Numbered from the stretch's first letter, positions 1 to 9,752 are shown. The stretch: 64,000 bases of DNA from Corynebacterium sp. P3-F1 (GCF_030503635.1 NZ_CP129965.1:62001-126000), one strand, 5' to 3'. Numbers and translations: made by a program. The notes: generated by a model not told the origin, from the sequence alone.

Positions 1-17
1 TATTTCCGGAGGATGCA

Positions 18-614
18 ATGAGTTCCCGCGACGAGGACTTCAGCGACAACCCGACGCTGAGCAACCAGTGGGTGACACTGGAACCGTTGAGCCTCGATCA
101 TGCGGAGTCGCTCGCTTTCCACGTCGGGGACCTGTCCGAGCTGTGGTACCAGGACCACATTCCGACTCCCGCGGGAGTTCCCGAGTACATCGAGTCGAAT
201 CTCGCTGATCAGAGGCGTGGTGAACGTGCCCCCTGGGCGATCGTCGATCCGGAGGGCAACGCCATCGGTGTGACCACGTTCCTGCACCCGGACCCGGCGA
301 ACCGGAGCATTGAAATCGGCTCCACGTGGATCACCAAAGACGCGCAGGGCACACCGTTCAACAAGGCGGCGAAGCTGCTCATGCTCCAGCGCGCTTTCGA
401 GGATCTCGGGTGCCTGCGCGTGGAGATCCGCACGCACTACATGAACCGGCAGTCGCGCGCGGCCATCGAGAGCCTCGGCGCCAAGCTCGACGGGGTGCTG
501 CGCCGCCACAAGATCCTCAAGAGCGGTCTCGTCCGCGATACCTGCGTTTATTCGATCCTGGACACCGAGTGGCCCGAGGTGAAGACCGCGCTCGAGGCGC
601 GGCTTAAGCCCTAG
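18..614 (+). CDS. GNAT-family N-acetyltransferase (RimJ/RimL-like)
   Basis: 198 aa, about the usual length for a single-domain GNAT enzyme that moves acetyl from acetyl-CoA to an amine. The core reads GSTWITKDAQGTPFNKAAK around residues 101-119 (the strand and CoA-loop region), followed by a helix with LRVEIRTHYMNRQSRAAIE, the pattern of the RimJ/RimL-type subgroup in which Asn-x-x-Ser-x-x-Ala-Ile follows strand 5. A GGAGG at 8-12 sits 5 nt before the ATG. The stop overlaps by 4 bp the end of the convergent PrsW-like gene. The substrate cannot be read from sequence; in this subgroup it may be a protein N-terminus, an antibiotic or a small amine. Confidence 0.85.
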   Translation: MSSRDEDFSDNPTLSNQWVTLEPLSLDHAESLAFHVGDLSELWYQDHIPTPAGVPEYIESNLADQRRGERAPWAIVDPEGNAIGVTTFLHPDPANRSIEIGSTWITKDAQGTPFNKAAKLLMLQRAFEDLGCLRVEIRTHYMNRQSRAAIESLGAKLDGVLRRHKILKSGLVRDTCVYSILDTEWPEVKTALEARLKP

Positions 615-1465
615 GCCGAATGCGCGGCGGTCGAACAAGCGTCGGCGAGATCCCGCCGGCCGATCTTGCGGCTGCGGAGGTAGAGCCACGGTCCGCCCAT
701 CCAACTGAGCAATAAAGTGGCGAAGAAGCCGATAATTGGGGCGATCTCGCCCGGCAATTCCGCAGCGGAATTGAAAATGGCGTGGGTGGCGTACCCGACG
801 AGGTACCAGCCGATGAGCTGAGCCGTGCGCCAGCCGATCGTCTTGTCGGTGCGGCACAGGAATTGACCCAAGCCCCACGCCGCCAGACCGGTGTAAATGG
901 AGTGGGACCACGGCCCAGCGATCGTGCGAATGCCGAAGCCGGTGAGGGAGCCCAGGACGTCCGAGTTGAGGTTCTCGAGCGCGCCTTTGAGCACGTAGGT
1001 GGCATTCTCGCCCGCTGAGAAACCAAAGCCAACGGCGATGCCCACCACCACGGCCTCGATCGGGCGGCGGATGCGGAAGACCACCGTGCACAGCACGAAC
1101 ACAGTGGTGAATTTGAGCAGCTCTTCGGTGATCGGAGAGAGCATGCCGAACTGCAGGTTACTTAGGCCCAGCCAGTTTTTGAATGCGATGGCGGACGAGT
1201 TCGTCGCCACTGCCGGGGCAATCAGAACCATGCCGAAGAAGAACCCGGCGACGATGAACCCGGGCGTGGAATTAATCAGACGACCGGGATGTCCACGCAA
1301 GAGGAGCCAGGCGAGAAGCAGCCAGAGCGCCGCCAGCAGGGCACACAATGCGGTTGTGGTTCCGTTGAACGGCAGACCCACAAGATAGATCGTGGACCAT
1401 ACGCCGGCGGCGAGGAAGAGAACCGCTGCGGCGATGCGGAGGTACAGCATCAGTTTGTCGTTCAT
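611..1465 (-). CDS. PrsW-type intramembrane metalloprotease
   Basis: 284 aa integral membrane protein with about 8 hydrophobic segments. The four conserved PrsW motifs are visible: EELLK (in SPITEELLKF), the GENATYV motif after FGFSA, a His in GPWSHSIYTGLAAWG, and a second His in GYATHAIFNS. The family (Bacillus PrsW, CPBP/Abi-related glutamic or metallo membrane proteases) cleaves membrane substrates such as anti-sigma factors. It starts at an ATG overlapping the stop of the upstream anchored protein (ATGA, 1462-1465), so the two are translationally coupled and the anchored protein is a natural candidate partner or substrate. That pairing is inference. Confidence 0.85.
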   Translation of the reverse strand: MNDKLMLYLRIAAAVLFLAAGVWSTIYLVGLPFNGTTTALCALLAALWLLLAWLLLRGHPGRLINSTPGFIVAGFFFGMVLIAPAVATNSSAIAFKNWLGLSNLQFGMLSPITEELLKFTTVFVLCTVVFRIRRPIEAVVVGIAVGFGFSAGENATYVLKGALENLNSDVLGSLTGFGIRTIAGPWSHSIYTGLAAWGLGQFLCRTDKTIGWRTAQLIGWYLVGYATHAIFNSAAELPGEIAPIIGFFATLLLSWMGGPWLYLRSRKIGRRDLADACSTAAHSA

Positions 1466-2007
1466 TCGGAGGCCTCCTTTTCGCTAGTGGCGACAGCGGC
1501 GCCGTCGATAAGCCGTAGAGACAGTTCTCCTGCCTTATCTCCGCCGAAGGAGAAGTACCGGGTGGTCTCGCCGTCGGCGACCGAGACCGCGACAAGCGCG
1601 TCAGCGCCGCTTTCGCCGTTGGCCTTCACGTGCACTCCGCTTCGCGGGGACTCGACACCATCGGTGTCGACGGTGCGCTCGAGCGCCGCCGCCCGGTAAT
1701 AGCGCGCGAGAGCCATGGTCGGGTCGTCCGGCGTGCGCGCGGAACGGCCGAGAATTCTCGTCTCGCCGCAATCCCAGATGGAGGTGTCTCCTCCGAAACC
1801 CGACGGGTTGGAGCATTCGAGAGTCCCACCGTTGCCGTCGGGGAGACTGACATTTCCCAGCTCGACGGGGTTGCTCGGGGTGTTCGTTTCAGAAGCGCTC
1901 GTCGTTGCGTCGACAAAGCGTGGAAATGCGATTGCCGCCGCTATTAGGACAAATAAAATAAACCCGAGCACGAAAGGTGCCCGAGAGGATCTCACATCAT
2001 TTATCAC
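1462..2007 (-). CDS. Membrane-anchored extracytoplasmic protein of unknown function
   Basis: 181 aa: a single N-terminal membrane segment (about residues 11-29, APFVLGFILFVLIAAAIAF), then a soluble acidic domain with two cysteines (TLECS and WDCGE), a probable disulfide outside the cell. I do not recognise the domain. The GTG start at 2007 lies 7 nt after TAGCCT on the minus strand, a leaderless arrangement. It is first in a two-gene operon with the PrsW-like protease, overlapping it by 4 bp. Confidence 0.75.
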   Translation of the reverse strand: MINDVRSSRAPFVLGFILFVLIAAAIAFPRFVDATTSASETNTPSNPVELGNVSLPDGNGGTLECSNPSGFGGDTSIWDCGETRILGRSARTPDDPTMALARYYRAAALERTVDTDGVESPRSGVHVKANGESGADALVAVSVADGETTRYFSFGGDKAGELSLRLIDGAAVATSEKEASE

Positions 2008-2040
2008 GCCGATCAGGCTACATTGCTGAGCCTATGAATG

Positions 2041-2889
2041 TTAGGCGTCGAGACCGATATCGAGGATGGTCACGGAATGCGTGAGCGCGCCGACCGCAAG
2101 GAAGTCCACGCCCGTTTCGGCATAGGCGCGGGCACGGTCGAGAGTCAGCCCGCCCGACGACTCCAGCTTCGTTCCAGCGGACAGGGCATTCCGCTTATCG
2201 ACGGCCTCCCGCGTCTCCTCCACCCCGAAATTATCCAGCATGACCAGATCGGGGGAGAATGCCAGTACTTCTTCGAGCTGCTCGAGGTTGTCCACCTCGA
2301 TCTCGCTGGGGAGGTCCGGGAAAGCGGCGGTGGTGCGCCGATACGCTTCTGCCACGGATCCGACGCTGGCGACGTGGTTGTCCTTGATCAAGACGGCGTC
2401 GCCCAAGCTCATCCGGTGGTTGACTCCGCCGCCGCACCTCACCGCGTATTTAGCCAGGTCGCGGTACCCGGGTAATGTTTTTCGAGAGTCGCGTACCCGG
2501 GCGCCTGTGCCCTCGAGCACCGCCGCCCACTGGAAGGTCTGGGTGGCGATGCCGCTGGCGTAGGTGAGCAAATTCAACGCAGTGCGTTCCGCCGACAGGA
2601 CCGCTCGCGCTGGGCCGGCGACTGTGGCGAGACGGTCGCCCGGCGCGACGTGGTCGCCGTCGGAAGCGTGCAGGGTCACATCGATGTCGGGGGAGACTTC
2701 ATGCATGGTCCACACGACAGTGTCGAGGCCCGCGACCACACCGGGCTTGCGCGGGACGACGTGGGCGGTGAGTACTGCATCGGCGTCGACAGTCGCTTCT
2801 GAGGTGGCGTCGGGTCCGTGCGCGAAATCTTCGTCGAGGCCGAGACGGATGAGGCGTACCGTGGTCCCCTTATTCAGTGGTGTGCTCAT
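2041..2889 (-). CDS. nadC: Nicotinate-nucleotide pyrophosphorylase (quinolinate phosphoribosyltransferase)
   Basis: 282 aa, normal length. It converts quinolinate and PRPP to nicotinate mononucleotide, CO2 and PPi in de novo NAD synthesis. Diagnostic motifs are SAERTALNLL (about residues 99-108), RDSRKTLPGYRDLAKYAV with the PRPP/quinolinate-binding Arg and Lys residues, GGGVNHRMSLGD, and the C-terminal ESSGGLTLDRARAYAETGVD. It starts 6 nt after the nadA stop, so nadA-nadC form one transcript. Confidence 0.96.
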   Translation of the reverse strand: MSTPLNKGTTVRLIRLGLDEDFAHGPDATSEATVDADAVLTAHVVPRKPGVVAGLDTVVWTMHEVSPDIDVTLHASDGDHVAPGDRLATVAGPARAVLSAERTALNLLTYASGIATQTFQWAAVLEGTGARVRDSRKTLPGYRDLAKYAVRCGGGVNHRMSLGDAVLIKDNHVASVGSVAEAYRRTTAAFPDLPSEIEVDNLEQLEEVLAFSPDLVMLDNFGVEETREAVDKRNALSAGTKLESSGGLTLDRARAYAETGVDFLAVGALTHSVTILDIGLDA

Positions 2890-2895
2890 GCGGTG

Positions 2896-3849
2896 TCACT
2901 CGCCGCTGCCCGGGTTGCCGATGGCGATCATGCGCTCCAGCGACTGGCGTGCCTTATCAGCGATATCCTCCGGCACCGTGACTTCGTCGCGCATGTCGCG
3001 GAGGCTGGCGACGAGCTTCTCCGGCGTGATCATCTTCATGTACTTGCACGAAGCCTGGGGGTTGACCGGCTGGAAATCCGCCATCGGCGACTTTTTCTGC
3101 AGTTGGTACAGCATGCCCACTTCAGTGGCAACGAGGACGGTGCCCTGCTTGTCGCGGTCCGCTTGGTCGAGCATACCGCCGGTGGAGAGCATGTGGACCC
3201 GCTCCGGAGCGATGACGCCTTCACCGGCGAGGAAGATCGCGGAATTCGCGCATCCGCACTCGGGGTGGATGTACAAAGGTGCATCAGGGTGTGCGGCGGC
3301 TTGGTCGGCGAGTTCCTTGCCGTTAATTCCTGCGTGGACGTGGCATTCGCCAGCCCAGATGTGAATATTCTCGCGGCCAGTTTGGCGCTTGACGTGGGCG
3401 CCAAGGAATTGGTCGGGGCAGAAGAGAATGTCCTGGTCCGGGTCGATGGAGTTGACCACGTCCACGGCATTGGACGAAGTGCAGCAGATATCGGTGAGTG
3501 CCTTCACATCTGCGGTGGTGTTGACGTAGCTGACCACCAGCGCGTCCGGGTGCTCGGCTTTCCATTCCCGTAACTGATCAGCAGTGATGGAGTCGGCCAA
3601 GGAACAACCGGCGTCTTCGTCGGGAATGAGAACCGTCTTACCGGGGCTGAGAATCTTGGCGCTTTCAGCCATGAAATGCACGCCGCAGAAAACTATGACA
3701 TCTGCGTCGGTATCAGCCGCGATACGGGAAAGAGCCAGCGAATCACCGGTGAAATCGGCGATGTCCTGGATTTCAGGAATCTGGTAATTGTGCGCCAGGA
3801 TGACGGCGTTCCGTTCTTGTTTGAGCTGATTCACTTCATCGGTCCACAT
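2896..3849 (-). CDS. nadA: Quinolinate synthase
   Basis: 317 aa. It condenses iminoaspartate with dihydroxyacetone phosphate to quinolinate and carries a [4Fe-4S] cluster. The three expected cluster cysteines are seen in [21 protein letters not shown] and [10 protein letters not shown]; the N-terminal [19 protein letters not shown] motif is conserved. The ATG at 3849 lies 6 nt after TAGATT (minus strand, 3856-3861), consistent with a leaderless mRNA; this promoter region is shared with divergent mug. No nadB (aspartate oxidase) is seen beside it. Confidence 0.96.
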   Translation of the reverse strand: MWTDEVNQLKQERNAVILAHNYQIPEIQDIADFTGDSLALSRIAADTDADVIVFCGVHFMAESAKILSPGKTVLIPDEDAGCSLADSITADQLREWKAEHPDALVVSYVNTTADVKALTDICCTSSNAVDVVNSIDPDQDILFCPDQFLGAHVKRQTGRENIHIWAGECHVHAGINGKELADQAAAHPDAPLYIHPECGCANSAIFLAGEGVIAPERVHMLSTGGMLDQADRDKQGTVLVATEVGMLYQLQKKSPMADFQPVNPQASCKYMKMITPEKLVASLRDMRDEVTVPEDIADKARQSLERMIAIGNPGSGE

Positions 3850-3902
3850 ATGTTCAATCTAGCCCTCATGCGGCACTGAGGCACCGCGCTATGGTTGGAA
3901 AA

Positions 3903-4415
3903 ATGCACGACCGAATTCCCAACCCTTGCCGGCTGCTCATCGTGGGCATCAACCCGGGAACGCTGTCCGAGGTGGTGGACGCGCCATTCGCCCACCCCGG
4001 CAACCGTTTCTGGCCCGCGTTGGAAGCCGCCGGAATTACGCCCTACAGGGTGCAGGCAAGCGACGGGTTGGCGGCGCAGGACGAGGACATGCTCGCCAGA
4101 CAGGGGATTGGTTTCGCCAACCTCGTCGACCGGATGACACCCAAGGCGTCCGAGTTGACCAGGGACGAATTGGTGGAGGGGGCAAAGAGGCTGGAAGGAG
4201 TCGTCGTTAAGCATCGCCCTGCTGCTGTGATGATTGCTGGCGTCGGTGCGTACCGCGATGCTTTCGGCAGGAGGAAAGCACAGCGGGGGCTTCAAGCTGA
4301 GACGATCGCTGGCGTGCCCGTGTGGGTGGTGGGCAACCCGAGTGGACTGAACGCGCACGAGACTGTCGAGTCTCTGGCGGCGAGTTACCGCCAGGTCTGG
4401 GAAGCGACCTCCTGA
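3903..4415 (+). CDS. mug: G/U mismatch-specific DNA glycosylase
   Basis: 170 aa uracil-DNA-glycosylase superfamily member. It has the Mug/TDG active-site motif GINPG near residue 16 (in LIVGINPGTLS) and the second loop NPSGLNAHE near the C terminus, as in E. coli Mug, which excises U and ethenocytosine opposite G. An upstream ATG at 3891 lies inside the hexamer TATGGT (3890-3895); the ATG at 3903 is exactly 7 nt after it, so I chose 3903 as a leaderless start. Confidence 0.9.
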   Translation: MHDRIPNPCRLLIVGINPGTLSEVVDAPFAHPGNRFWPALEAAGITPYRVQASDGLAAQDEDMLARQGIGFANLVDRMTPKASELTRDELVEGAKRLEGVVVKHRPAAVMIAGVGAYRDAFGRRKAQRGLQAETIAGVPVWVVGNPSGLNAHETVESLAASYRQVWEATS

Positions 4416-4500
4416 CACAGCCGCGCAGACGCGGCAACAGCCGCAACAGTAAGCGGAGCTATGTCTCGGTGACGGTGGACGGGCATTACACTTGGCAAGC

Positions 4501-6003
4501 ATGACTGCGTACGACCTGATGGATTACAGCGACGTCCTGGAAAAGTACGACCCGGTGATGGGTCTAGAGGTGCACGTGGAGCTGGCTACCGAGACCAAGA
4601 TGTTCTCCACCTCCTCCGCCCACTTCGGCGCGGAGCCGAACACCAACATCGACCCCGTCTCCCTCGGTCTGCCGGGCGCGCTGCCGGTAGTCAACGCTAA
4701 GGGTGTCGAATGGGCCATCAAGATCGGTCTGGCGCTCAACTGCAAGATCGCGGAATCATCCCGCTTCGCGCGCAAAAATTACTTCTACCCGGACCAGCCG
4801 AAGAATTACCAGATCTCGCAGTACGACGAGCCGATCGCCTACGACGGCTACCTCGACGTCGTGCTTGACGACGGCACCGAGTGGCGCGTCGAAATCGAGC
4901 GCGCCCACATGGAGGAGGACACCGGCAAGCTGACCCACCTGGGGTCCGCCTCCGGCCGCATTTCCGGTGCGACGGCTTCGCTGGTGGACTGCAACCGCGC
5001 GGGCATCCCTCTAATCGAGATTGTGACCAAGCCGATCATCGGCGCAGGGGAGCGCGCCCCCGAAGTCGCACGCGCGTACGTCGGTGCGCTGCGCGAGCTG
5101 GTCAAGGCGCTCGGTGTGTCCGATGCGCGCATGGACCAGGGCTCCATGCGTTGCGACGCGAACGTCTCCCTCCGTCCGAAGGGCCAGGAGAAATTCGGCA
5201 CCCGCACTGAGACGAAGAACATCAACTCCCTCAAGTCCGTTGAGCAGGCAGTGCGCTACGAAATGCAGCGCCAGGCCGCCGTCCTAACGGACGGCGGGGA
5301 AGTGGTCCAGGAAACCCGCCACTACCAGGAGACTGACGGTTCGACGTCCAAGGGCCGCCCTAAGGAAGAGGCCAGCGAATACCGTTACTTCAACGACCCG
5401 GACCTGCCGCCTGTGATTGCTAAACCGGAGTGGGTTGAGGAGATCCGGGCCACCCTGCCGGAGCTGCCGTGGGTCCGCCGCGCTCGTATCCAGGAGGAGT
5501 GGCAGCTACCCGAGAAGGAGTTCCGCGACCTGGTCAACGCTGGCGCCCTCGACCTCATCGTCGACACGGTTGAAGCCGGAACCACCCCGGATGAAGCTCG
5601 CGCCTGGTGGGTGTCCTACATCGCCGGCAAGGCGAACGAGCTCGGCCGCGACCTCGACGCCCTCGGCGTCACCCCGGCCGACGTCGCACGCGTCGTGGAA
5701 CTGGTCAAGGAAGGCAAGCTGACCACCAAGCTCGGCCGCCAGGCAATCGACGGTGTCATCGAAGGCGAAGGCAATGTCGACGAGGTCGTGGCGAAGCGCG
5801 GCCTCGAGGTCGTCCGCGACGACGACGCCATCGAAGCCGCCGTTGATGAGGCCCTGGCAACCAACCCCGACATCGTGGAGAAGTACAAAGCCGGCAACAC
5901 CAAGGTCACCGGTGCCATTGTCGGCGCAGTCATGAAGGCCACCCAGGGCAAGGCGGATCCGAAGTCGATCAACGAGATCATCGCAAAGAAGCTCTCGGAC
6001 TAA
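4501..6003 (+). CDS. gatB: Aspartyl/glutamyl-tRNA amidotransferase subunit B
   Basis: 500 aa, full length. GatB is the kinase/tRNA-binding subunit of GatCAB, which amidates Glu-tRNA(Gln) and Asp-tRNA(Asn). Seen: [16 protein letters not shown] near the N terminus, the signature [34 protein letters not shown], and the C-terminal helical YqeY-like tail ([17 protein letters not shown] through NEIIAKKL). A TTG at 4492 is in frame, but TACACT at 4487-4492 is a -10 box 8 nt before the ATG at 4501, favouring 4501. No gatA or gatC is adjacent. Confidence 0.97.
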   Translation: MTAYDLMDYSDVLEKYDPVMGLEVHVELATETKMFSTSSAHFGAEPNTNIDPVSLGLPGALPVVNAKGVEWAIKIGLALNCKIAESSRFARKNYFYPDQPKNYQISQYDEPIAYDGYLDVVLDDGTEWRVEIERAHMEEDTGKLTHLGSASGRISGATASLVDCNRAGIPLIEIVTKPIIGAGERAPEVARAYVGALRELVKALGVSDARMDQGSMRCDANVSLRPKGQEKFGTRTETKNINSLKSVEQAVRYEMQRQAAVLTDGGEVVQETRHYQETDGSTSKGRPKEEASEYRYFNDPDLPPVIAKPEWVEEIRATLPELPWVRRARIQEEWQLPEKEFRDLVNAGALDLIVDTVEAGTTPDEARAWWVSYIAGKANELGRDLDALGVTPADVARVVELVKEGKLTTKLGRQAIDGVIEGEGNVDEVVAKRGLEVVRDDDAIEAAVDEALATNPDIVEKYKAGNTKVTGAIVGAVMKATQGKADPKSINEIIAKKLSD

Positions 6004-6094
6004 ACCGCCTGGGCCCGCCGTTGGGCCTAGACCGCAAACGGTAACAATCGAGTCCCAGCACCACCGATTGGGGCGCCTTTCGCGCAGTGGAGCC

Positions 6095-6136
6095 GAAGAA
6101 AGCCCCCGAACCAGCGTGGGTGGGCTGGCTGGGGGC
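6095..6136 (-). terminator. Rho-independent terminator of the YkvI-type transporter
   Basis: GCCCCC (6102-6107) plus CCAGC (6111-6115) pair with GCTGG (6124-6128) and GGGGGC (6131-6136). On the minus strand the stem is followed by CTTTCTTC. It lies just beyond the 3' end of the minus-strand gene ending at 6168. Confidence 0.65.
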
Positions 6137-6167
6137 AGGTTCGCGGAAGCGCCGCTAAGCGGGGAAG

Positions 6168-7571
6168 CTACTTCTTCTCGGGCTTGACGGCTGGGAACTC
6201 GCCGGTCTTGTACATCTCTTCGTAGGACGACCAGTCGATGTTGTCTCCTGCGGCCTCAGGGGCACCGCCATAAGAATCGGATTCGGGGTCGAGCGCGGGG
6301 ACATTCTTGAGGCTGAAATCGTTGGAATCGTCCGCGTCGAGGTCCGCCGCGACCTCTTCTTGGACGGAGTGCCACAAGTTCTGGTCGCTGATGTTGGAGT
6401 CGGCCGTTAGTTCGTCGACCTCCGCCCGCTCATCGGGAGACAGATTGTCCGACTCGGGGTGCAGCTGTGTCTCCGCGAGTTCGGCGAGGCGCTCGCGGCG
6501 CCCAGTCTCGTCCTTGATGTTCTGGCGGTCGCGGAACCAGGCGACACCCATGACGATGCCCAGAATCAGGCCCAGGTAGCCCAGAACCGGGTAGACCCAG
6601 CCGACCAGGTCCGCGAAGCCGATGAAGGACAGGGCGAAGCCGACCGCCACGACGATGAGGTAGTACGGGCGGAATTTACTCGGCTTGTCGTGGCTGAGGC
6701 GGCGGCCGAGGGCGTAGAACAGGCCCACGGCGGTGTTGTAGATCATCAGGTAGATCACGATGGACACTGCCGTGCCCACCACGGGGTGCATGGTGTCGAA
6801 GACCTTCAGCAGAGGCAGATCCGAGTCCAAGATGTGCTCCATGTTGAAGAATAGGATGAACACGAGAATCATCAGCAGGACCGCGAACATGATGCCGCCG
6901 AGCAGACCACCCTTTCCAGTCTGCGCCGGGTTCATGTGGGACCCGGCGAAGACGAGCATCATGGAGCAGTCCATGATCATGACCAAGGTGGCGTAGTTCA
7001 GCGCGGTGACAAGCCAGTTGCCGAATGTGCCGGAAGCATGCGGGTTGGTCTGGGCTAATTCGTTGAGCTCGCCAAGGTTGTCCGGCATGTTCATGAGCGT
7101 GATCACGAAGGCTCCGATGATGCAGACGATCAGCAGCGGAGTGATCAGAGAGATCACGTTGGTGAGCTTATCGATGTCTAGGAAACCGGACAGGACGAGC
7201 AGCACGACCATGATGGCGGAGCCCACCCATGTGGGGAAACCGAATTGCTGCTCCATGTTGGATCCGGCACCGGCGACCATGACGAAGCCGATGCAGAACA
7301 GCGTGATCATCGTCGTGATGTCCATGTACTTGGCAAGGAAGGGCCGGGAGACACTCTTGAACACAGCGCTGTGGTCTTCAGCGAGGTAGTAGGAGCCAAG
7401 CTGGTAGACCCATGCGCTGAAAATAGCGATGGTAATGCCCGCCACCGCGGCACCGACAATTCCCCAATAGCCGAAGGAGAGGAAGTATTGGATGACTTCT
7501 TGGCCTGAGGCGAAGCCGGCGCCGACTGTGAGGCCGACGAGAGCCATCGCCACTTTCAGGGTTTTCTTCAT
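6168..7571 (-). CDS. YkvI-family membrane transporter (LeuT-fold-like), uncharacterised
   Basis: 467 aa: about 10 membrane segments in residues 1-330 and an acidic soluble C-terminal tail of about 130 residues. The N terminus has GLTVGAGFASGQEVIQYF, the glycine-rich unwound TM1 typical of APC/NSS-like transporters and of Bacillus YkvI. The substrate is unknown; family members are annotated broadly as putative amino-acid or sodium-coupled transporters. Reading frame continues upstream to 7643, but the ATG at 7571 immediately precedes the hydrophobic KKTLKVAMALVGL segment and is the better start. It is divergent from the aldo/keto reductase 70 bp away. Confidence 0.8.
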   Translation of the reverse strand: MKKTLKVAMALVGLTVGAGFASGQEVIQYFLSFGYWGIVGAAVAGITIAIFSAWVYQLGSYYLAEDHSAVFKSVSRPFLAKYMDITTMITLFCIGFVMVAGAGSNMEQQFGFPTWVGSAIMVVLLVLSGFLDIDKLTNVISLITPLLIVCIIGAFVITLMNMPDNLGELNELAQTNPHASGTFGNWLVTALNYATLVMIMDCSMMLVFAGSHMNPAQTGKGGLLGGIMFAVLLMILVFILFFNMEHILDSDLPLLKVFDTMHPVVGTAVSIVIYLMIYNTAVGLFYALGRRLSHDKPSKFRPYYLIVVAVGFALSFIGFADLVGWVYPVLGYLGLILGIVMGVAWFRDRQNIKDETGRRERLAELAETQLHPESDNLSPDERAEVDELTADSNISDQNLWHSVQEEVAADLDADDSNDFSLKNVPALDPESDSYGGAPEAAGDNIDWSSYEEMYKTGEFPAVKPEKK

Positions 7572-7641
7572 GGGAGAACTTTCTTCTCGAGAAAATCGTG
7601 AGCGGATCGAGGGTAACAGAACTGTGGCACAATGGGCGGTC

Positions 7642-8718
7642 ATGGATGCCTACACCGCTGACCCGCACCGATACGAAGCTACTAGTGAGGGCTGGTTCCG
7701 GCGCGTCGGTCACTCCGGTTTGAAGTTGCCTCGGGTGTCACTCGGCTTCTGGCACAATTTCGGCGACGATAAGCCGATCGAGACGCAGCGCGCGATCATG
7801 CGCCGGGCGTTCGACCGCGGCGTCACGCATTTCGATTTGGCTAATAATTACGGCCCTCCGGCTGGGTCCGCGGAGAAGAACGCAGGACGGATTCTCGCGG
7901 AGGATTTCGCCGCGCACCGCGACGAGCTGATCATTTCCTCGAAGGCCGGGTGGCACATGCACGACGGGCCGTACGGTTTCGGTGGCTCCCGGAAGTACCT
8001 CATGTCCTCTCTCGACCGTTCGCTGAAAAGCCTGGGGCTCGACTATGTGGACATCTTCTACCATCACCGCCCGGATCCGGATACGCCTCTGGAGGAGACG
8101 ATGTACGCGCTGCGCGACATCGTGGCGTCGGGCAAAGCGCTCTACGTGGGCATTTCTTCGTACGGCCCCGAGCTCACCGCCGAGGCGGCCGAGATCATGG
8201 CGGGGGAGGGGTGCCCGCTGCTCATTCATCAGCCGAGCTATTCAATGGTGAACCGCTGGGTGGAGGAGCCGGGTGAGGACGGGGCATCTTTGCTGCAGTC
8301 CGCGGCGGAGAGCGGCCTCGGTGTCATCGCTTTCTCGCCGCTTGCGCAAGGTCTACTGACCGACCGTTACCTCGACGGAATCCCGGCCGGTTCCCGTGCG
8401 GCTGCAGGAAAGTCGCTCAGCGAAGACATGCTCAGCGAGGCCAATCTCGAGATGGTGCGCAAACTCAACGATGTGGCAAGGCAGCGCGGGCAGACGCTCG
8501 CCCAGATGGCCATCGCATGGGTGCTGCGCGACCAGGAAGAGCGCACGGTCACGAGCGCGCTCATCGGTGCCTCGAGCGTGGAGCAGCTGGATGACAACCT
8601 GGACGCCGTGAACAACCTCAGCTTCAGCGAAGAAGAACTCGCGCTTATCGACGGCATTGCGCACGACGCCGGCATCAACATCTGGGCCGGAGCGACCGCC
8701 TCGCGCACCCGGGGCTAG
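7642..8718 (+). CDS. Aldo/keto reductase (YghZ / L-glyceraldehyde-3-phosphate reductase type)
   Basis: 358 aa NADPH-dependent (beta/alpha)8 oxidoreductase. The catalytic tetrad is visible: Asp and Tyr in THFDLANNYGPPAGSAE, Lys in IISSKAGW, His in IFYHHRPDPDTPLEE. The GPYGFGGSRKYL loop is characteristic of the YghZ/GprA subgroup (AKR14-like) that reduces L-glyceraldehyde-3-phosphate and methylglyoxal. NADPH-binding Ser/Arg residues occur in TSALIGASSVEQL. The ATG at 7642 follows CACAAT by 8 nt; the substrate assignment is by family only. Confidence 0.88.
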   Translation: MDAYTADPHRYEATSEGWFRRVGHSGLKLPRVSLGFWHNFGDDKPIETQRAIMRRAFDRGVTHFDLANNYGPPAGSAEKNAGRILAEDFAAHRDELIISSKAGWHMHDGPYGFGGSRKYLMSSLDRSLKSLGLDYVDIFYHHRPDPDTPLEETMYALRDIVASGKALYVGISSYGPELTAEAAEIMAGEGCPLLIHQPSYSMVNRWVEEPGEDGASLLQSAAESGLGVIAFSPLAQGLLTDRYLDGIPAGSRAAAGKSLSEDMLSEANLEMVRKLNDVARQRGQTLAQMAIAWVLRDQEERTVTSALIGASSVEQLDDNLDAVNNLSFSEEELALIDGIAHDAGINIWAGATASRTRG

Positions 8719-8813
8719 CTTCGCGCTCAGCCCGGCGACTGCCTCCGTGTATAGATCGGTCCTCCCTGCGTGGCAGCCGGATAGCGAGGTCGGGCTGCCT
8801 TAAGTTTGGGACC

Positions 8814-9752
8814 ATGACTGACAAAGGCAGCAAGAAGCCCGCTAACAAACTTGAGGAGGTCACCGAGCTCGACGACCTCGAGGTTCCGACCACGAACGTC
8901 TACACCCGCACCGGCAAAGCCGCGCCGACGGAGGTTCTCCCGGCGACACCGAAGCCTGCGGAGGCGGAGAGCCCGAAGCGTGACGACGATCTGCGTGCCA
9001 CGAATACCGCTCCGGAGGCAAACAAGGCGCCGAAATCTAAGCCCATTGACATCGATGTCGAGCGTGTCGACGAGCCTGCGGCTGGCACTGCGGCCAAGAC
9101 CGAAGCGCCGGTTGCAGCTAGCACCGTGAGCACCGCTGGCACGCTCCACACCACGGAGGCCACGGAGGGCCTCGACGCAGGCGCGGCTGTGGGGACAGAC
9201 ACCGCTGCGGCAGGCACCGCAGGGGCGTCGAGCGCGGATGCACCTCAGCCACCGATCGGCCGCGGCACGATCGATGTGGGTCTGCTCATCCTGCGTCTGG
9301 TTCTCGGCGCCGTCTTGATCATCACCTCGCTGGGGATTCTTTTCCAGCTCGGCGGGAACGCGGGACTGGCAGGGCTCGAGGAGCAGCTCGCGGATTACAA
9401 CTACCCCCGCGCTCTGGCCATCGCCTTGCCGACGATGGGATTGGCATCCGGCGTGTTCCTCGTGCTCGGCCTGCTCACTCCGATCGCGGCGATGATCGCG
9501 GTGGCGGCCACGGGTTTTGGGGCGATCCACGCTGTGGACGCCGCAGAGAATGCATCCAATGTGTTCGCATGGGAGCCGTCGATCTGGCTGGCCATTTCCT
9601 TGCTGGGCATGGCTCTAGCGGTTCAGTTCACCGGCCCGGGTGTCTTCGGAGTCGACTTCAGCCGCAGCTGGACGCGTCGACCGATGGTCAGCTCCTGGAT
9701 CTGCGCGGCGCTCGGTATTGCCGCTGCCATCCTCATGTGGTGGTTCCTCTAG
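8814..9752 (+). CDS. DoxX-family membrane protein with long disordered N-terminus
   Basis: 312 aa. Residues 1-155 are low-complexity, rich in Ala/Thr/Glu/Pro/Lys, and lack hydrophobic segments. Residues about 158-312 hold four membrane helices in DoxX order: DVGLLILRLVLGAVLIITSL, then ALPTMGLASGVFLVLGLLTPI with the G-LTP motif, a third, and a last C-terminal helix. DoxX-like proteins have been tied to membrane oxidoreductase complexes and redox stress; the role here is unknown. A TAAGTT lies about 7 nt before the ATG (leaderless pattern). The last 46 codons overlap the antisense GT87 gene. Confidence 0.8.
   Translation: MTDKGSKKPANKLEEVTELDDLEVPTTNVYTRTGKAAPTEVLPATPKPAEAESPKRDDDLRATNTAPEANKAPKSKPIDIDVERVDEPAAGTAAKTEAPVAASTVSTAGTLHTTEATEGLDAGAAVGTDTAAAGTAGASSADAPQPPIGRGTIDVGLLILRLVLGAVLIITSLGILFQLGGNAGLAGLEEQLADYNYPRALAIALPTMGLASGVFLVLGLLTPIAAMIAVAATGFGAIHAVDAAENASNVFAWEPSIWLAISLLGMALAVQFTGPGVFGVDFSRSWTRRPMVSSWICAALGIAAAILMWWFL

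Noticed and set aside
8727..9530. 267-codon minus-strand frame opposite the DoxX-like gene
   Set aside because: Arg-rich shadow of the low-complexity N-terminal region; the plus-strand frame has the DoxX helices and a promoter.
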